A stretch of 64,000 nt of DNA from Alphaproteobacteria bacterium (lineage in GTDB: Bacteria > Pseudomonadota > Alphaproteobacteria > RF32 > CAG-239), in contig CAAGHP010000009.1 in the NCBI GenBank assembly GCA_900769705.1, positions 1 through 64,000 of the forward strand, read 5' to 3'. The notes beneath the pieces are model-generated. The model made no database searches, had not been told where the DNA came from, and worked only from the letters and a program-made list of their open reading frames with translations. A program made the translations under genes and the position numbers. Shown here one piece after another: positions 1 to 7,854 of this stretch; the stretch's first letter is position 1; each line of letters starts with the position of its first letter.

Positions 1-296
1 ATCTGTGCGGCACCGGTAATCATGTTTTTAACATAGTCGGCGTGGCCCGGGCAGTCTACGTGTGCGTAGTGGCGGTTTTCTGTTTCATACTCAACGTGTG
101 AGGTGTTAATGGTAATACCGCGAGCGCGTTCTTCAGGTGCTTTATCAATGTTTGCATAATCTACAAATTGTGCTTCGCCTTTTTCTGCCAATACTTTGGT
201 GATGGCTGCTGTCAAGGTCGTTTTACCGTGGTCAACGTGCCCGATTGTACCAATGTTGCAGTGCGGTTTGCTGCGTTCAAATTTTTCTTTTGCCAT
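1..296 (-). CDS. tuf: Elongation factor Tu, N-terminal part (cut by window edge)
   Basis: EF-Tu is the GTPase that delivers aminoacyl-tRNA to the ribosome. About 98 codons are visible from the ATG at 296 to the window edge. The translation starts MAKEKFERSKPHCNIGTIG, has the G1 P-loop GHVDHGKT near residues 19-26, the switch I stretch RGITINTSHVEYETE and the G3 motif DCPGHADYVKNM close to the edge. An AGGAG-like site (complement of tctcc) precedes the start. It follows fusA by 86 bases in the usual str order rpsL-rpsG-fusA-tuf, so co-transcription is likely. The rest of the gene is outside the window. Confidence 0.97.
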   Translation of the reverse strand, partial: MAKEKFERSKPHCNIGTIGHVDHGKTTLTAAITKVLAEKGEAQFVDYANIDKAPEERARGITINTSHVEYETENRHYAHVDCPGHADYVKNMITGAAQ

Positions 297-330
297 TATA
301 ATTTCTCCATAAAATACAGATTTTCATTTT

Positions 331-363
331 TCCGAAAGGGAGGTTGGCATACCTCCCCTCGGA
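331..363 (-). other. Hairpin in the fusA-tuf gap
   Basis: The 86-base gap between fusA and tuf contains an outer stem TCCGA/TCGGA around an inner stem GGAGGT/ACCTCC with a six-base loop. No U-tract follows, so it is more likely an mRNA processing or stability element, or a partial attenuator, than a full terminator. Its function is inferred. Confidence 0.5.
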
Positions 364-382
364 GTCTTTAACATTAAGTTAT

Positions 383-2458
383 CTAAGCGTTTTTCGCTTT
401 GATAGTTTCTGCTACTTCTCTTGGAACTTCAGCATAATGATCAAAAATCATTGTGAACTGAGCGCGACCTTGAGAAAGCGAGCGAAGAGTATTAACGTAA
501 CCAAACATATTTGCGAGCGGAACAAAGGCATCTACAACGCGGGCATTACCACGCTGGTCCATACCGTTTACCAAACCGCGGCGAGAGTTCAAATCGCCGA
601 TGATGTCGCCCATATATTCTTCAGGGGTTACAACTTCAACTTTCATAATAGGTTCCAACAGCTTTGGAGAAGCCTGTTTCATACCTTCGCGGAAGGCAGC
701 ACGAGCAGCAATTTCAAAGCACATAACGTTGGAGTCTACTTCATGGTATGCACCATCATACAGTGTGCATTTAACACCAGTTACAGGATAACCGGCCAAC
801 ACACCTGTATCCATAGCTGTGCGCAAACCTTTTTCAACACCAGGGATATATTCCTTAGGAACGTTACCGCCGACAACGGTGTTAACAAATTCAAAGCCTG
901 TATGATCTTCAGTTGGTTCAAATTTGATTTTAACCTTAGCAAACTGACCGGCACCACCAGATTGTTTTTTGTGAGTATATTCAATATCACAAGGTTTGGT
1001 AATGGTTTCGCGGTAAGCCACTTGAGGGTCACCAACGTTGGCATCAACTTTGAATTCTCTTCTCAGACGGTCTACGATAATATCCAAGTGCAATTCACCC
1101 ATACCGGCAATAATGGTTTGACCGCTATCCGGATCAGATGTAACGCGGAAAGACGGGTCTTCCATAGCCAAACGAGACAGAGCCAAGCCCATTTTTTCTA
1201 CATCGGCTTTTGTTTTCGGCTCAACGGCTAATTGAATAACCGGATCAGGGAATACCATGTTTTCCAAAACAATTGGTTTATCTGCATCGCACAAAGTATC
1301 ACCGGTGGTGGTATCTTTCAAGCCGGCCAAAGCGATAATATCTCCGGCATGAGCTTCTTTGATATCATCACGTTTGTTAGCGTGCATCAACAGCATACGG
1401 CCGATTCTTTCTTTCTTATCTTTTACAGAGTTGTAAACATAAGAACCGGCAGTCATTGTTCCGGAATAAATACGTGTAAAGGTCAAAGACCCAACAAACG
1501 GATCGTTCATGATTTTGAATGCCAAAGCAGACAAAGGTTCAGAATCGCTCGGATGTCTGTCTTCTTCAATATCCGTACCAGGTTTAACACCGCGAATAGC
1601 CGGAATATCCATAGGAGAAGGCAAGTAGTCTACAACAGCATCCAACAAAGGTTGCACGCCTTTGTTTTTGAAAGCTGTACCGCAAAGAACCGGTACGAAA
1701 TCTTGGCTCAATGTACCTTTACGGATACATTTTTTCAAGGTTTCTTCAGAAATTTCTTTACCTTCCAAATAGTCTTCCATAGCAGCTTCGTCTTGTTCAA
1801 CAGCCATTTCAACTAACTGGTTACGATATTCAGCGGCTTTTTCTTGCAAATCAGCCGGAATTTCTTTTTCTTCAATTGGGGAATCAGCTGTGTCACCGGT
1901 ATAGATAACGGCTTTCATTCTAACCAAATCCACAATACCTTTGAAGTCTGCTTCTGCACCGATTGGCAATTGAATGGCCATCGGGCGAGCGCCCAAACGG
2001 TCTACAATCATATCCAAGCAGCGATAGAAGTTGGCACCGATACGGTCCATTTTGTTACAGAAACAAATTCTTGGTACATTGTATTTATCAGCTTGTCTCC
2101 AAACTGTTTCAGATTGAGGTTCAACACCGGCAACCGAATCAAATACGGTAACAGCACCATCAAGTACGCGCAAAGAACGCTCTACTTCAACAGTGAAGTC
2201 AACGTGTCCCGGAGTATCAATAATGTTAATACGGTGTCCTTTCCAATAGCAGGTTGTAGCTGCAGATGTAATGGTAATACCGCGTTCCTGTTCCTGTTCC
2301 ATCCAGTCCATAGTGGCGGCACCATCGTGGGTTTCACCAATTTTGTGATTTACACCTGTATAGAACAAAATACGTTCGGTTGTTGTTGTTTTACCGGCAT
2401 CAATATGAGCCATGATACCAATGTTTCTGTATAATTCCAATTTATGTGTTCTAGCCAT
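383..2458 (-). CDS. fusA: Elongation factor G
   Basis: Translocase GTPase that moves mRNA and tRNAs through the ribosome. The 691-residue length is normal for EF-G. It starts MARTHKLELYRNIGIMAHID and has the G1 motif AHIDAGKTTTTER near residue 17, G3 DTPGHVDF near 84-91 and G4 NKMD near 138. Domains II-V follow, with the domain IV glycine-rich loop region YTHKKQSGGAGQFAKV and the C-terminal elongation-factor-G domain. A TAAGGAAA ribosome site lies just upstream of the ATG. It sits 15 bases after rpsG in the str operon. Several long antisense open frames lie over it but look like codon-usage shadows. Confidence 0.98.
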   Translation of the reverse strand: MARTHKLELYRNIGIMAHIDAGKTTTTERILFYTGVNHKIGETHDGAATMDWMEQEQERGITITSAATTCYWKGHRINIIDTPGHVDFTVEVERSLRVLDGAVTVFDSVAGVEPQSETVWRQADKYNVPRICFCNKMDRIGANFYRCLDMIVDRLGARPMAIQLPIGAEADFKGIVDLVRMKAVIYTGDTADSPIEEKEIPADLQEKAAEYRNQLVEMAVEQDEAAMEDYLEGKEISEETLKKCIRKGTLSQDFVPVLCGTAFKNKGVQPLLDAVVDYLPSPMDIPAIRGVKPGTDIEEDRHPSDSEPLSALAFKIMNDPFVGSLTFTRIYSGTMTAGSYVYNSVKDKKERIGRMLLMHANKRDDIKEAHAGDIIALAGLKDTTTGDTLCDADKPIVLENMVFPDPVIQLAVEPKTKADVEKMGLALSRLAMEDPSFRVTSDPDSGQTIIAGMGELHLDIIVDRLRREFKVDANVGDPQVAYRETITKPCDIEYTHKKQSGGAGQFAKVKIKFEPTEDHTGFEFVNTVVGGNVPKEYIPGVEKGLRTAMDTGVLAGYPVTGVKCTLYDGAYHEVDSNVMCFEIAARAAFREGMKQASPKLLEPIMKVEVVTPEEYMGDIIGDLNSRRGLVNGMDQRGNARVVDAFVPLANMFGYVNTLRSLSQGRAQFTMIFDHYAEVPREVAETIKAKNA

Positions 2459-2473
2459 TGCAATTTCCTTATA

Positions 2474-2944
2474 TTAGAACTTGTAATGAGCGAACGCTTT
2501 GTTGGCTTCTGCCATTCTATGGGTATCTTCACGCTTTTTGATTGCGGCACCCTTGTTGGCAAATGCATCTAACAATTCATTGGCAACTCTATCTGTCATT
2601 GTTGTTTCAGAGCGTTTTGCAGCAGCGGCAATAATCCAGCGGATAGCCAAAGCCTGACGACGGTCTGCGCGAACTTCGCAAGGAACTTGATAGGTTGCGC
2701 CGCCAACACGACGAGAACGAACTTCTACAACCGGCTTAACATTTTCCAAAGCGGTTGTGAAAACTTCCAAAGCGTCTTGTTTTGTTTTGGCAGCCATGAT
2801 ATCAAAAGCCGAGTAAACAATTTTTTCTGCAACGGCTTTTTTACCATCTTCCATGATGTTGTTAATAAATTTTGCTACTACCTTATTACCGAATTTAGCA
2901 TCAGACAGTACGATTCTTTTTTCAGCACTATGACGACGTGACAT
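2474..2944 (-). CDS. rpsG: 30S ribosomal protein S7
   Basis: Primary 16S rRNA-binding protein that nucleates assembly of the 30S head and contacts tRNA at the E site. The 156-residue product starts MSRRHSAEKR, carries the conserved core YSAFDIMAAKTKQDALEVF and VRSRRVGGATYQVP, and ends in the helical FAHYKF tail. Length and motifs fit the family exactly. An AGGAGAT site precedes the start. It is the second gene of the str operon, 11 bases after rpsL. Confidence 0.98.
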   Translation of the reverse strand: MSRRHSAEKRIVLSDAKFGNKVVAKFINNIMEDGKKAVAEKIVYSAFDIMAAKTKQDALEVFTTALENVKPVVEVRSRRVGGATYQVPCEVRADRRQALAIRWIIAAAAKRSETTMTDRVANELLDAFANKGAAIKKREDTHRMAEANKAFAHYKF

Positions 2945-2955
2945 TATTATATCTC

Positions 2956-3327
2956 CTATTTAGGTCTCTTAGCACCGTACAAAGAACGGCGTTGACGACG
3001 TTTAGAAACACCTTGAGTATCCAAGGTACCACGAATGATATGATAACGAACACCTGGCAAGTCTTTTACACGGCCTCCTCTAATCAGCACCACTGAGTGT
3101 TCTTGAAGATTGTGACCTTCACCAGGGATATAGCTGATTACTTCAAAGCCATTAGTAAGACGAATACGAGCCACTTTACGCAAAGCTGAGTTTGGTTTTT
3201 TAGGGGTTGTTGTATAAACCCTTGTACAAACACCGCGTTTTTGTGGACAAGATTTCAAAGCTGGAACTTTGTTTCTCTTCACTTTTGGTGTTCGTGATTT
3301 ACGAATTAACTGATTAATTGTAGGCAT
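2956..3327 (-). CDS. rpsL: 30S ribosomal protein S12
   Basis: Decoding-centre protein of the small subunit and the classical streptomycin-resistance locus. The frame extends 11 codons further upstream, but the start is placed at the internal ATG giving MPTINQLIRK, because it yields the standard 123 residues and has TAAGGAAA seven bases ahead. The conserved loops TPKKPNSALRKVARIRL and GGRVKDLPGVRYH are present. It is the first gene of the str operon, behind a strong promoter 77-104 bases upstream. Confidence 0.97.
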   Translation of the reverse strand: MPTINQLIRKSRTPKVKRNKVPALKSCPQKRGVCTRVYTTTPKKPNSALRKVARIRLTNGFEVISYIPGEGHNLQEHSVVLIRGGRVKDLPGVRYHIIRGTLDTQGVSKRRQRRSLYGAKRPK

Positions 3328-3403
3328 CACATTTTCCTTAAAAGTTATAAATTTACACAAAACTAACGGCCAAATGTTTACACATCTGGTCTTAGTTAGG
3401 CGG

Positions 3404-3431
3404 ATAATACCATAAAAACAAAGAGAGTCAA
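3404..3431 (-). promoter_or_regulatory. Promoter of the str operon
   Basis: Minus-strand -35 TTGACT (3426-3431) and -10 TATTAT (3404-3409) are separated by 16 bases, 77 bases upstream of the rpsL ATG. It is a near-consensus housekeeping-sigma promoter and the only obvious one before rpsL. Confidence 0.7.
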
Positions 3432-3472
3432 TAACTTTTTTTGCCTCTCTTCACTTAAAATCAATATATAAA

Positions 3473-3544
3473 TTAGACACGCTGCCAAACAATAAATAAA
3501 ACCATAAAGACTGCAGCGCCGATAATTATTGCCGTTGTTGACAT
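3473..3544 (-). CDS. Small single-span membrane protein (23 aa)
   Basis: A very short frame encodes MSTTAIIIGAAVFMVLFIVW followed by QRV. Nearly the whole chain is one hydrophobic helix with a short basic tail, so it would sit in the inner membrane. An AGGAGATAGAT ribosome site lies directly ahead of the ATG and a promoter with 17-base spacing lies 31-59 bases upstream, together a complete expression unit. It lies alone between the terminator of a lipoprotein gene and the str-operon promoter. The family is not recognised. Small hydrophobic proteins of this kind often modulate larger membrane complexes, but no partner is suggested here. Confidence 0.6.
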   Translation of the reverse strand: MSTTAIIIGAAVFMVLFIVWQRV

Positions 3545-3574
3545 ATCTATCTCCTGTTCAAAATTTATATTCAA

Positions 3575-3603
3575 TATATTACTAAATTATGCAAAAAAAT
3601 CAA
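3575..3603 (-). promoter_or_regulatory. Promoter of the 23-aa membrane protein gene
   Basis: Minus-strand -35 TTGATT (3598-3603), 17-base spacer and -10 AATATA (3575-3580), ending 31 bases before the small ATG. The match is good, but the region is AT-rich so chance is not excluded. Confidence 0.5.
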
Positions 3604-3619
3604 GAAGTTTGTTATTAGC

Positions 3620-3657
3620 AAAAAAAATCTCCGACTACTCAAAGAGTATACGGAGAT
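3620..3657 (-). terminator. Terminator of the downstream-facing lipoprotein gene
   Basis: On the minus strand a stem ATCTCCG/CGGAGAT with extra inner pairing is followed by seven T. It lies 30 bases after the lipoprotein stop codon at 3687 and separates that gene from the small membrane protein. Confidence 0.8.
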
Positions 3658-3686
3658 AAAGAAGAAAAACAATGGATGTTTAAGAA

Positions 3687-4223
3687 TTATTTTTCATAAA
3701 CTTCTACTTGAGCAGGAGCCTGACCCATCGGCTGCTGCAAAACAGGCTGACGAGTAACAACCGGTTGACCTTCAACCATAGGCTGTGCATTCATTACCAG
3801 CTGGGGCTGGCCGTTTACAACAGCCTGCTGACCATAGCAGTTACCGGTTGCGCATGCTTCACCGCGAACAAACGGACGTGTTTCAAATGAAGTTGTTTCA
3901 TAAGTACGCGGTTCATATACAGTGTGATATGTAGTATTTTTATAAACAACTTTAACCGGCGTTCTTACAGTGTATTCTGACGGCTGACAACCGCCGCAAG
4001 GACGCGGAGCCGGAACAGGGGCAGCTGCACGACAAGTGTTGCAAGGGCGTGCAACAGGACGAACCGGAGCCGGTGCAGGCTGCTCTTTAATTAAAGCATC
4101 CCCACAGTTGCTTTCTGCGCCGGCATAACGATAATTACGACCGGCAGGTTCGTCATCGCTGGCACACGCAGCCAAACCTGCAACCATAGCAACAACCATA
4201 ATTTTTGTTAAATTTTTCATCAT
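3687..4223 (-). CDS. Cysteine- and proline-rich lipoprotein
   Basis: The N-terminus is a lipoprotein signal ending in the lipobox LAAC near residue 20. The mature part has Pro/Ala-rich stretches with paired cysteines (PCNTCRA, PCGGCQP), a central TTYHTVYEPRTYETTSF segment and a Gln/Pro-rich C-terminus with repeated QPxV motifs (GQPQLV, AQPMV, GQPVV, RQPVL). It should be anchored in the envelope. There are two adjacent ATGs: GGAGGAAT lies only three bases before the first and six before the second, so 4220 may be the true start. Function unknown. It is a single-gene unit with its own terminator. Confidence 0.8.
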   Translation of the reverse strand: MMKNLTKIMVVAMVAGLAACASDDEPAGRNYRYAGAESNCGDALIKEQPAPAPVRPVARPCNTCRAAAPVPAPRPCGGCQPSEYTVRTPVKVVYKNTTYHTVYEPRTYETTSFETRPFVRGEACATGNCYGQQAVVNGQPQLVMNAQPMVEGQPVVTRQPVLQQPMGQAPAQVEVYEK

Positions 4224-4541
4224 ATTCCTCCAGTTCTAAATCTGAACACTTTTATCTTTAAATTTTATCTAAATTTATTATTAGCAGAAAATTAAGTATT
4301 TGTTAAGCATTTTTTCTATTTTTAACAAAAAATGTACAAAAAAATTAAGTAAAACCCTTTTTTTATCATTTTTTTCGCAAAATTTTAATAATTTTTAATT
4401 TTAAACATTTTAATCCTTTTTTATATAACCAGTTGATTTATAACAATTTTATTTAATTTTCCGATTCGTAATTTTAATAAACCTCAAAGATATTTAACAT
4501 TTTTATTATATATAAAACTAAATAATAAAAAAACAACTCCC
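4224..4541. other. AT-rich intergenic region with a weak promoter
   Basis: This 318-base gap holds no credible gene. A possible minus-strand promoter for the lipoprotein is TTAACA (4301-4306), 17 bases, TAATAA (4278-4283). The remainder is A/T runs with no clear terminator for the MORN lipoprotein upstream. Confidence 0.4.
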
Positions 4542-5057
4542 TTAAAACGGCTGTTTCGACTGAGACATTTCAGCCAAATCTTCCGGTGTCAAATCCATTT
4601 GATGTTCCTGAATCACCGCATGTCCGCTGACGGCCTTGCCGTTTTCAAACTTTACTTCTACTGCCAAACTGCCGTCTTCATTATATGTTTTATAAATTCC
4701 GTCAGGCACACCTTTTATATAATACATTTCATTATGAACATCGCCGTTAGGATAAAAATTAAGCATTTTGCCATCCATTAAACCGTTTTTGAAAGTCCCC
4801 TCAAACAAAACATTGCCATCTTCATCATAAAAACGCCCGATACCTTCAGGCTTTCCGTTTTTACTTTTCACTTCCATTTTTACATTGCCGTTGGCATAAT
4901 AAATCTTATAAATACCGTTAATCGGTTTTTCATTGATATCATAAACAACGCCGTTTACCACATTAGTGTTATTTTCATTATAAATTTCATCTCTATCCGA
5001 TTCTCCACAGGCACTTAATAATGCTGTACAAACCGTTACTAATATTCTGATTTTCAT
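4542..5057 (-). CDS. MORN-repeat lipoprotein
   Basis: A 171-residue exported lipoprotein with signal MKIRILVTVCTALLSAC and a cysteine at the lipobox. The mature part has four to five MORN/YwqK-like repeats of the form G-x-Y-x-x-Y-x-x-x-G-x-x (GIYKIYYANGNVKMEV, GIGRFYDEDGNVLFEG, GKMLNFYPNGDVHNEM, GIYKTYNEDGSLAVEV). Such repeats form a beta-hairpin ladder and are often annotated as YwqK-family antitoxin-like, although no toxin is adjacent. A GGAG site lies eight bases before the ATG and a good promoter lies upstream. Role inferred only as an envelope protein. Confidence 0.82.
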   Translation of the reverse strand: MKIRILVTVCTALLSACGESDRDEIYNENNTNVVNGVVYDINEKPINGIYKIYYANGNVKMEVKSKNGKPEGIGRFYDEDGNVLFEGTFKNGLMDGKMLNFYPNGDVHNEMYYIKGVPDGIYKTYNEDGSLAVEVKFENGKAVSGHAVIQEHQMDLTPEDLAEMSQSKQPF

Positions 5058-5084
5058 AAGATTTACTCCTTTTCACCAAAAAAT

Positions 5085-5113
5085 ATCTTATCTAAAATCA
5101 ATCATAAAGTCAA
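5085..5113 (-). promoter_or_regulatory. Promoter of the MORN lipoprotein gene
   Basis: Minus-strand -35 TTGACT (5108-5113), 17-base spacer, -10 TAAGAT (5085-5090), 28 bases ahead of the ATG. Confidence 0.6.
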
Positions 5114-5193
5114 ATATGAATATTTTTATCCCACATTCAAGGTAAAATCGGCGCAAAATATATTATTTTTAGGGGTTTGAAGTCATTTTTTGT

Positions 5194-5223
5194 TTGACAA
5201 ACCGTTTTGAATCCTATTAGATA
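5194..5223 (+). promoter_or_regulatory. Promoter of the HU gene
   Basis: A consensus -35 TTGACA (5194-5199) is followed after 18 bases by TAGATA (5218-5223), leaving a leader of about 48 bases before the HU start. Confidence 0.65.
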
Positions 5224-5277
5224 AAAGACGAGAAAAGATTTCTCAACTTTAATTATAACTTAAAGAGGAATACAAAA

Positions 5278-5556
5278 ATGAATAAAAGTGAATTGATTGA
5301 CAGCATTTCTTCTGCTTCAGGCTTAACAAAAACTGATTCTGCAAAAGCTTTAGACGCTTTCATTGCTTCGGTTTCTAATGCTTTGAAATCTGGCGATGAT
5401 GTTCGTTTGGTTGGTTTCGGCACATTTGCTACTTCTAAAAGAGCTGCTACAACTGCTATCAATCCGCGTACTCGTCAATCTGTAAAAGTTCCTGCCCGCA
5501 ACGTTGCTAAATTCAAAGCCGGCAAAACTTTGCAAGATATTGTAAACAGCAAATAA
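5278..5556 (+). CDS. hup: HU-family DNA-binding protein
   Basis: Nucleoid-associated dimer that bends and compacts DNA. The 92-residue length is typical for HU/IHF. The sequence shows the dimerisation helices MNKSELIDSISSASGLTKTD, the conserved VRLVGFGTF strand near residue 42 and the DNA-clasping arm NPRTRQSVKVPA with the intercalating Pro. AAAGAGGAA precedes the ATG. It is monocistronic, with its own promoter and a strong terminator. HU and IHF subunits are not reliably separated by eye; the arm and overall form favour HU. Confidence 0.93.
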   Translation: MNKSELIDSISSASGLTKTDSAKALDAFIASVSNALKSGDDVRLVGFGTFATSKRAATTAINPRTRQSVKVPARNVAKFKAGKTLQDIVNSK

Positions 5557-5578
5557 TTTTGCTCTGAGAAAAAATTTA

Positions 5579-5610
5579 GGCAGAATGCGTTAGCTTCTGC
5601 CTTATTTTTT
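5579..5610 (+). terminator. Terminator of the HU gene
   Basis: Perfect stem GGCAGAA/TTCTGCC with a nine-base loop, followed by TTA and six T, 22 bases after the stop codon. Confidence 0.9.
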
Positions 5611-5674
5611 GCATTTTTTAACCTAATTCCGAATATATTGTTATTTGTAAAAAAAATAAATTTTAATTGCAGGT

Positions 5675-5710
5675 AAAAAAACACCCACAGCATAAAATCA
5701 GCCATGGGTG
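5675..5710 (-). terminator. Terminator of the ffh-rplS operon
   Basis: On the minus strand a ten-pair stem CACCCATGGC/GCTGTGGGTG (two G-T pairs) is followed by seven T, 22 bases after the rplS stop. Confidence 0.88.
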
Positions 5711-5732
5711 TGCATTATATTTATTTTAGAGC

Positions 5733-6122
5733 TTATTTACCTGCGTTAGCGTCTTTAACAGATACAGACAAATCGTCGGCAATACGAGCAGAACGACCAC
5801 GCAAAGCACGCAAGAAGTATAATTTTGCACGGCGAACTTTACCGATACGAGATACTTCAATTTTAGCTACGTTTGGAGAATACAACGGGAATACACGTTC
5901 TACACCTTCACCGAAAGAAATTTTTCTAACTGTGAAAGAAGAGTTCAAACCGTCGTTTTTACGAGCAATGCATACACCTTCATAAACTTGGATACGTTCG
6001 CGGTCACCTTCTTTTACTTTTGTATGAACGCGCAAAGTATCACCCGGCTTAAATGTCGGCATATTTTTGCCTTCCATGAGCTTTTCAATTTGCTCTTTTT
6101 CAATATTTTCAAGAATGTTCAT
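5733..6122 (-). CDS. rplS: 50S ribosomal protein L19
   Basis: Large-subunit protein at the 30S-50S interface. The 129-residue product has the SH3-like core with FKPGDTLRVHTKVKEGDRERIQ and the signature FTVRKISFGEGVERVFPLYSP. The C-terminal RRAKLYFLRALRGRSARI is typical, followed by a short alphaproteobacterial-style extension. It is the last gene of the ffh-rpsP-rimM-trmD-rplS operon, 55 bases after trmD and just ahead of the operon terminator. Confidence 0.97.
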   Translation of the reverse strand: MNILENIEKEQIEKLMEGKNMPTFKPGDTLRVHTKVKEGDRERIQVYEGVCIARKNDGLNSSFTVRKISFGEGVERVFPLYSPNVAKIEVSRIGKVRRAKLYFLRALRGRSARIADDLSVSVKDANAGK

Positions 6123-6177
6123 TAGTTTTACCTTTATTTGTTAATTTGTTACCTTATAAACCCAAATCTGTCTAAAA

Positions 6178-6855
6178 TCAAGTATTTTCTAACAGATCCG
6201 GACGTCTTTCTTTAGTTATTTGCAGAGCCTTCTCTTTTTGCCATTTTGCCACGTTTTCATGATGACCGCTCAAGAGAACTTCCGGTACTTTGCGGTTTTT
6301 CCATTCTATGGGACGGGTATACTGCGGATATTCCAGCAAACCGTTTTCAAAACTTTCGTTTTCGGTGGACGCCGCGTTACCCAACACATTCGGCAAAAGC
6401 CGAACAACCGCATCAAGCATTATCATTGCTGCCTGCTCGCCGCCGGTCAAAATATAGTCGCCGATGCTGAGTTCTTCGATATTGTATTCTTCTAAAACCC
6501 GCTCGTCAATTCCTTCAAAACGGCCGCAGATAATCGTCAAATTATCTTCTTTGCTCAATTCATGCACTTTTTGCTGCGTCAGCACCTGCCCTCTCGGACT
6601 CATATAAATGATTTTTCCACCTTTATAGTTGTGGTCAATCGCATTGCCCAACACATCGGGACGCATAATCATTCCGGCACCGCCGCCGCATGGAGTGTCA
6701 TCAACCGAACCATGCTTATCAAATGCATAATTGCGAATGTTGACAGCTTCCATGTTCCAAATTCCGTCTTTTAAGGCGCGTCCGGTTAAAGATGTGCCTA
6801 AAAAACCAGGGAAAATTTCCGGGAAAATGGTCAGAATTTTAACATTCAGCGCCAT
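6178..6855 (-). CDS. trmD: tRNA (guanine-37-N1)-methyltransferase
   Basis: Transfers methyl from S-adenosylmethionine to G37 of tRNAs reading CUN, CCN and CGG, preventing +1 frameshifts. The start is placed at the ATG giving MALNVKILTIFPEIFPG (225 residues), which has GAGGAA just ahead. The upstream in-frame codons lie inside rimM. Trefoil-knot motifs are all present: TPCGGGAGMIMRPDV, YMSPRGQVLTQ, ICGRFEGIDERV and LSIGDYILTGGE. The gene overlaps the end of rimM by 17 bases in another frame, implying translational coupling. Confidence 0.95.
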   Translation of the reverse strand: MALNVKILTIFPEIFPGFLGTSLTGRALKDGIWNMEAVNIRNYAFDKHGSVDDTPCGGGAGMIMRPDVLGNAIDHNYKGGKIIYMSPRGQVLTQQKVHELSKEDNLTIICGRFEGIDERVLEEYNIEELSIGDYILTGGEQAAMIMLDAVVRLLPNVLGNAASTENESFENGLLEYPQYTRPIEWKNRKVPEVLLSGHHENVAKWQKEKALQITKERRPDLLENT

Positions 6856-7387
6856 TTTCTTCCTCGCTGTCATCATCAGCAAAAATCATAGTTGCAGACG
6901 AAACAATAATATAACCTTCTTCCAGATTGATAGTCGGCACATACTGCTTGGTAAACGGCAGCATTTCAGTTTCTTTGCGATGCGGCAATTTTATTTCAAT
7001 TATCTCGCCGGCGCCAAAGTTGCTAAAACGCGCAACCGTGCCAATTTCCTTATCCAAAGAGTTAAGATATACTTTTAAGCCAATGATATCGCTTAAATAA
7101 TATTCTTCTTCCGGCAACTGCGGCAAAACATCGCGATTGACATATAGTTCGGTGCCAATCAAGGCTTCGGCAGCGTTGCGGTCGTTTACGCCTTCAATTT
7201 TCAGGCGCATAACCTCTTTGTGCGGACCAACTGCTTTGATTTTGAATTTATGCGCAGCCTCTTTATCTTCCACCAAGCCATATTTATCAATATCAGCCGG
7301 ATTATCGGTGTAGCTGTGAACTTTCACCTCGCCGCGCAAACCATGTGCGGCAACAATTTTTCCAAGACATACGCGTTTTTCAGTCAT
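6839..7387 (-). CDS. rimM: 16S rRNA processing protein RimM
   Basis: Ribosome maturation factor that binds S19 and assists assembly of the 30S head. The 182-residue product starts at the ATG (MTEKRVCLGKIVAAHGLRGE); an in-frame TTG one codon earlier is less likely. The N-terminal RimM barrel spans about residues 6-85 with GLRGEVKVHSYTDNP, and the C-terminal PRC barrel follows from YYLSDIIGLKVY. It lies between rpsP and trmD in the conserved operon, overlapping trmD. Confidence 0.93.
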   Translation of the reverse strand: MTEKRVCLGKIVAAHGLRGEVKVHSYTDNPADIDKYGLVEDKEAAHKFKIKAVGPHKEVMRLKIEGVNDRNAAEALIGTELYVNRDVLPQLPEEEYYLSDIIGLKVYLNSLDKEIGTVARFSNFGAGEIIEIKLPHRKETEMLPFTKQYVPTINLEEGYIIVSSATMIFADDDSEEENGAEC

Positions 7388-7441
7388 CAAAGTTCCAATC
7401 TAAGGCTCAAAATAACTACCTAATTGTTACATTGCTGAAAA

Positions 7442-7813
7442 TTATTCAGCGGAAGAAGCAGCTTCAGCAGCAGCGGCAGCTTTAGCTTCTTTTTCTTTCA
7501 TTCTTTCAACAGCTTTTGCTTTTGGAGCAGATTTTTTAGGCTGTGGAACAATTTTTGGAGCTTCGCACAAACCCAAGTTTGCAAACAATTTTTGCAATCT
7601 TTCTGTCGGCTGAGCGCCTTTTGCCAACCAAGCGGCAACTTTTTCTTTGTCTACAACCAATCTTGCTTCATGATCTTGAGGCAACAACGGATTGTAAGAA
7701 CCCAATTTTTCAATAAATCTACCATCACGAGGAGCTCTTTGATCAGCTGCAACGATACGGTAATAAGGACGTTTTTTAGAACCACTGCGAGAGAGTCTGA
7801 TACGTACTGACAT
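7442..7813 (-). CDS. rpsP: 30S ribosomal protein S16
   Basis: 16S rRNA-binding protein required for 30S assembly. The first 80 residues match S16: MSVRIRLSRSGSKKRPYYRI and RDGRFIEKLGSYNPL. It then carries an Ala/Lys-rich C-terminal extension (KSAPKAKAVERMKEKEAKAA and further Ala), giving 123 residues, longer than the roughly 80 of E. coli but common in Alphaproteobacteria. It lies 41 bases after ffh. Confidence 0.96.
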   Translation of the reverse strand: MSVRIRLSRSGSKKRPYYRIVAADQRAPRDGRFIEKLGSYNPLLPQDHEARLVVDKEKVAAWLAKGAQPTERLQKLFANLGLCEAPKIVPQPKKSAPKAKAVERMKEKEAKAAAAAEAASSAE

Positions 7814-7854
7814 TTTATAAATTTCCTTTCTTTGTTACAAAACATAACTTCCGC

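Noticed and set aside
344..2434. Long open frames on the plus strand opposite fusA (three nearly continuous blocks)
   Set aside because: They lie exactly over fusA, have Phe/Asn/His-rich unnatural composition, and no ribosome site. They reflect the codon usage of a highly expressed gene.
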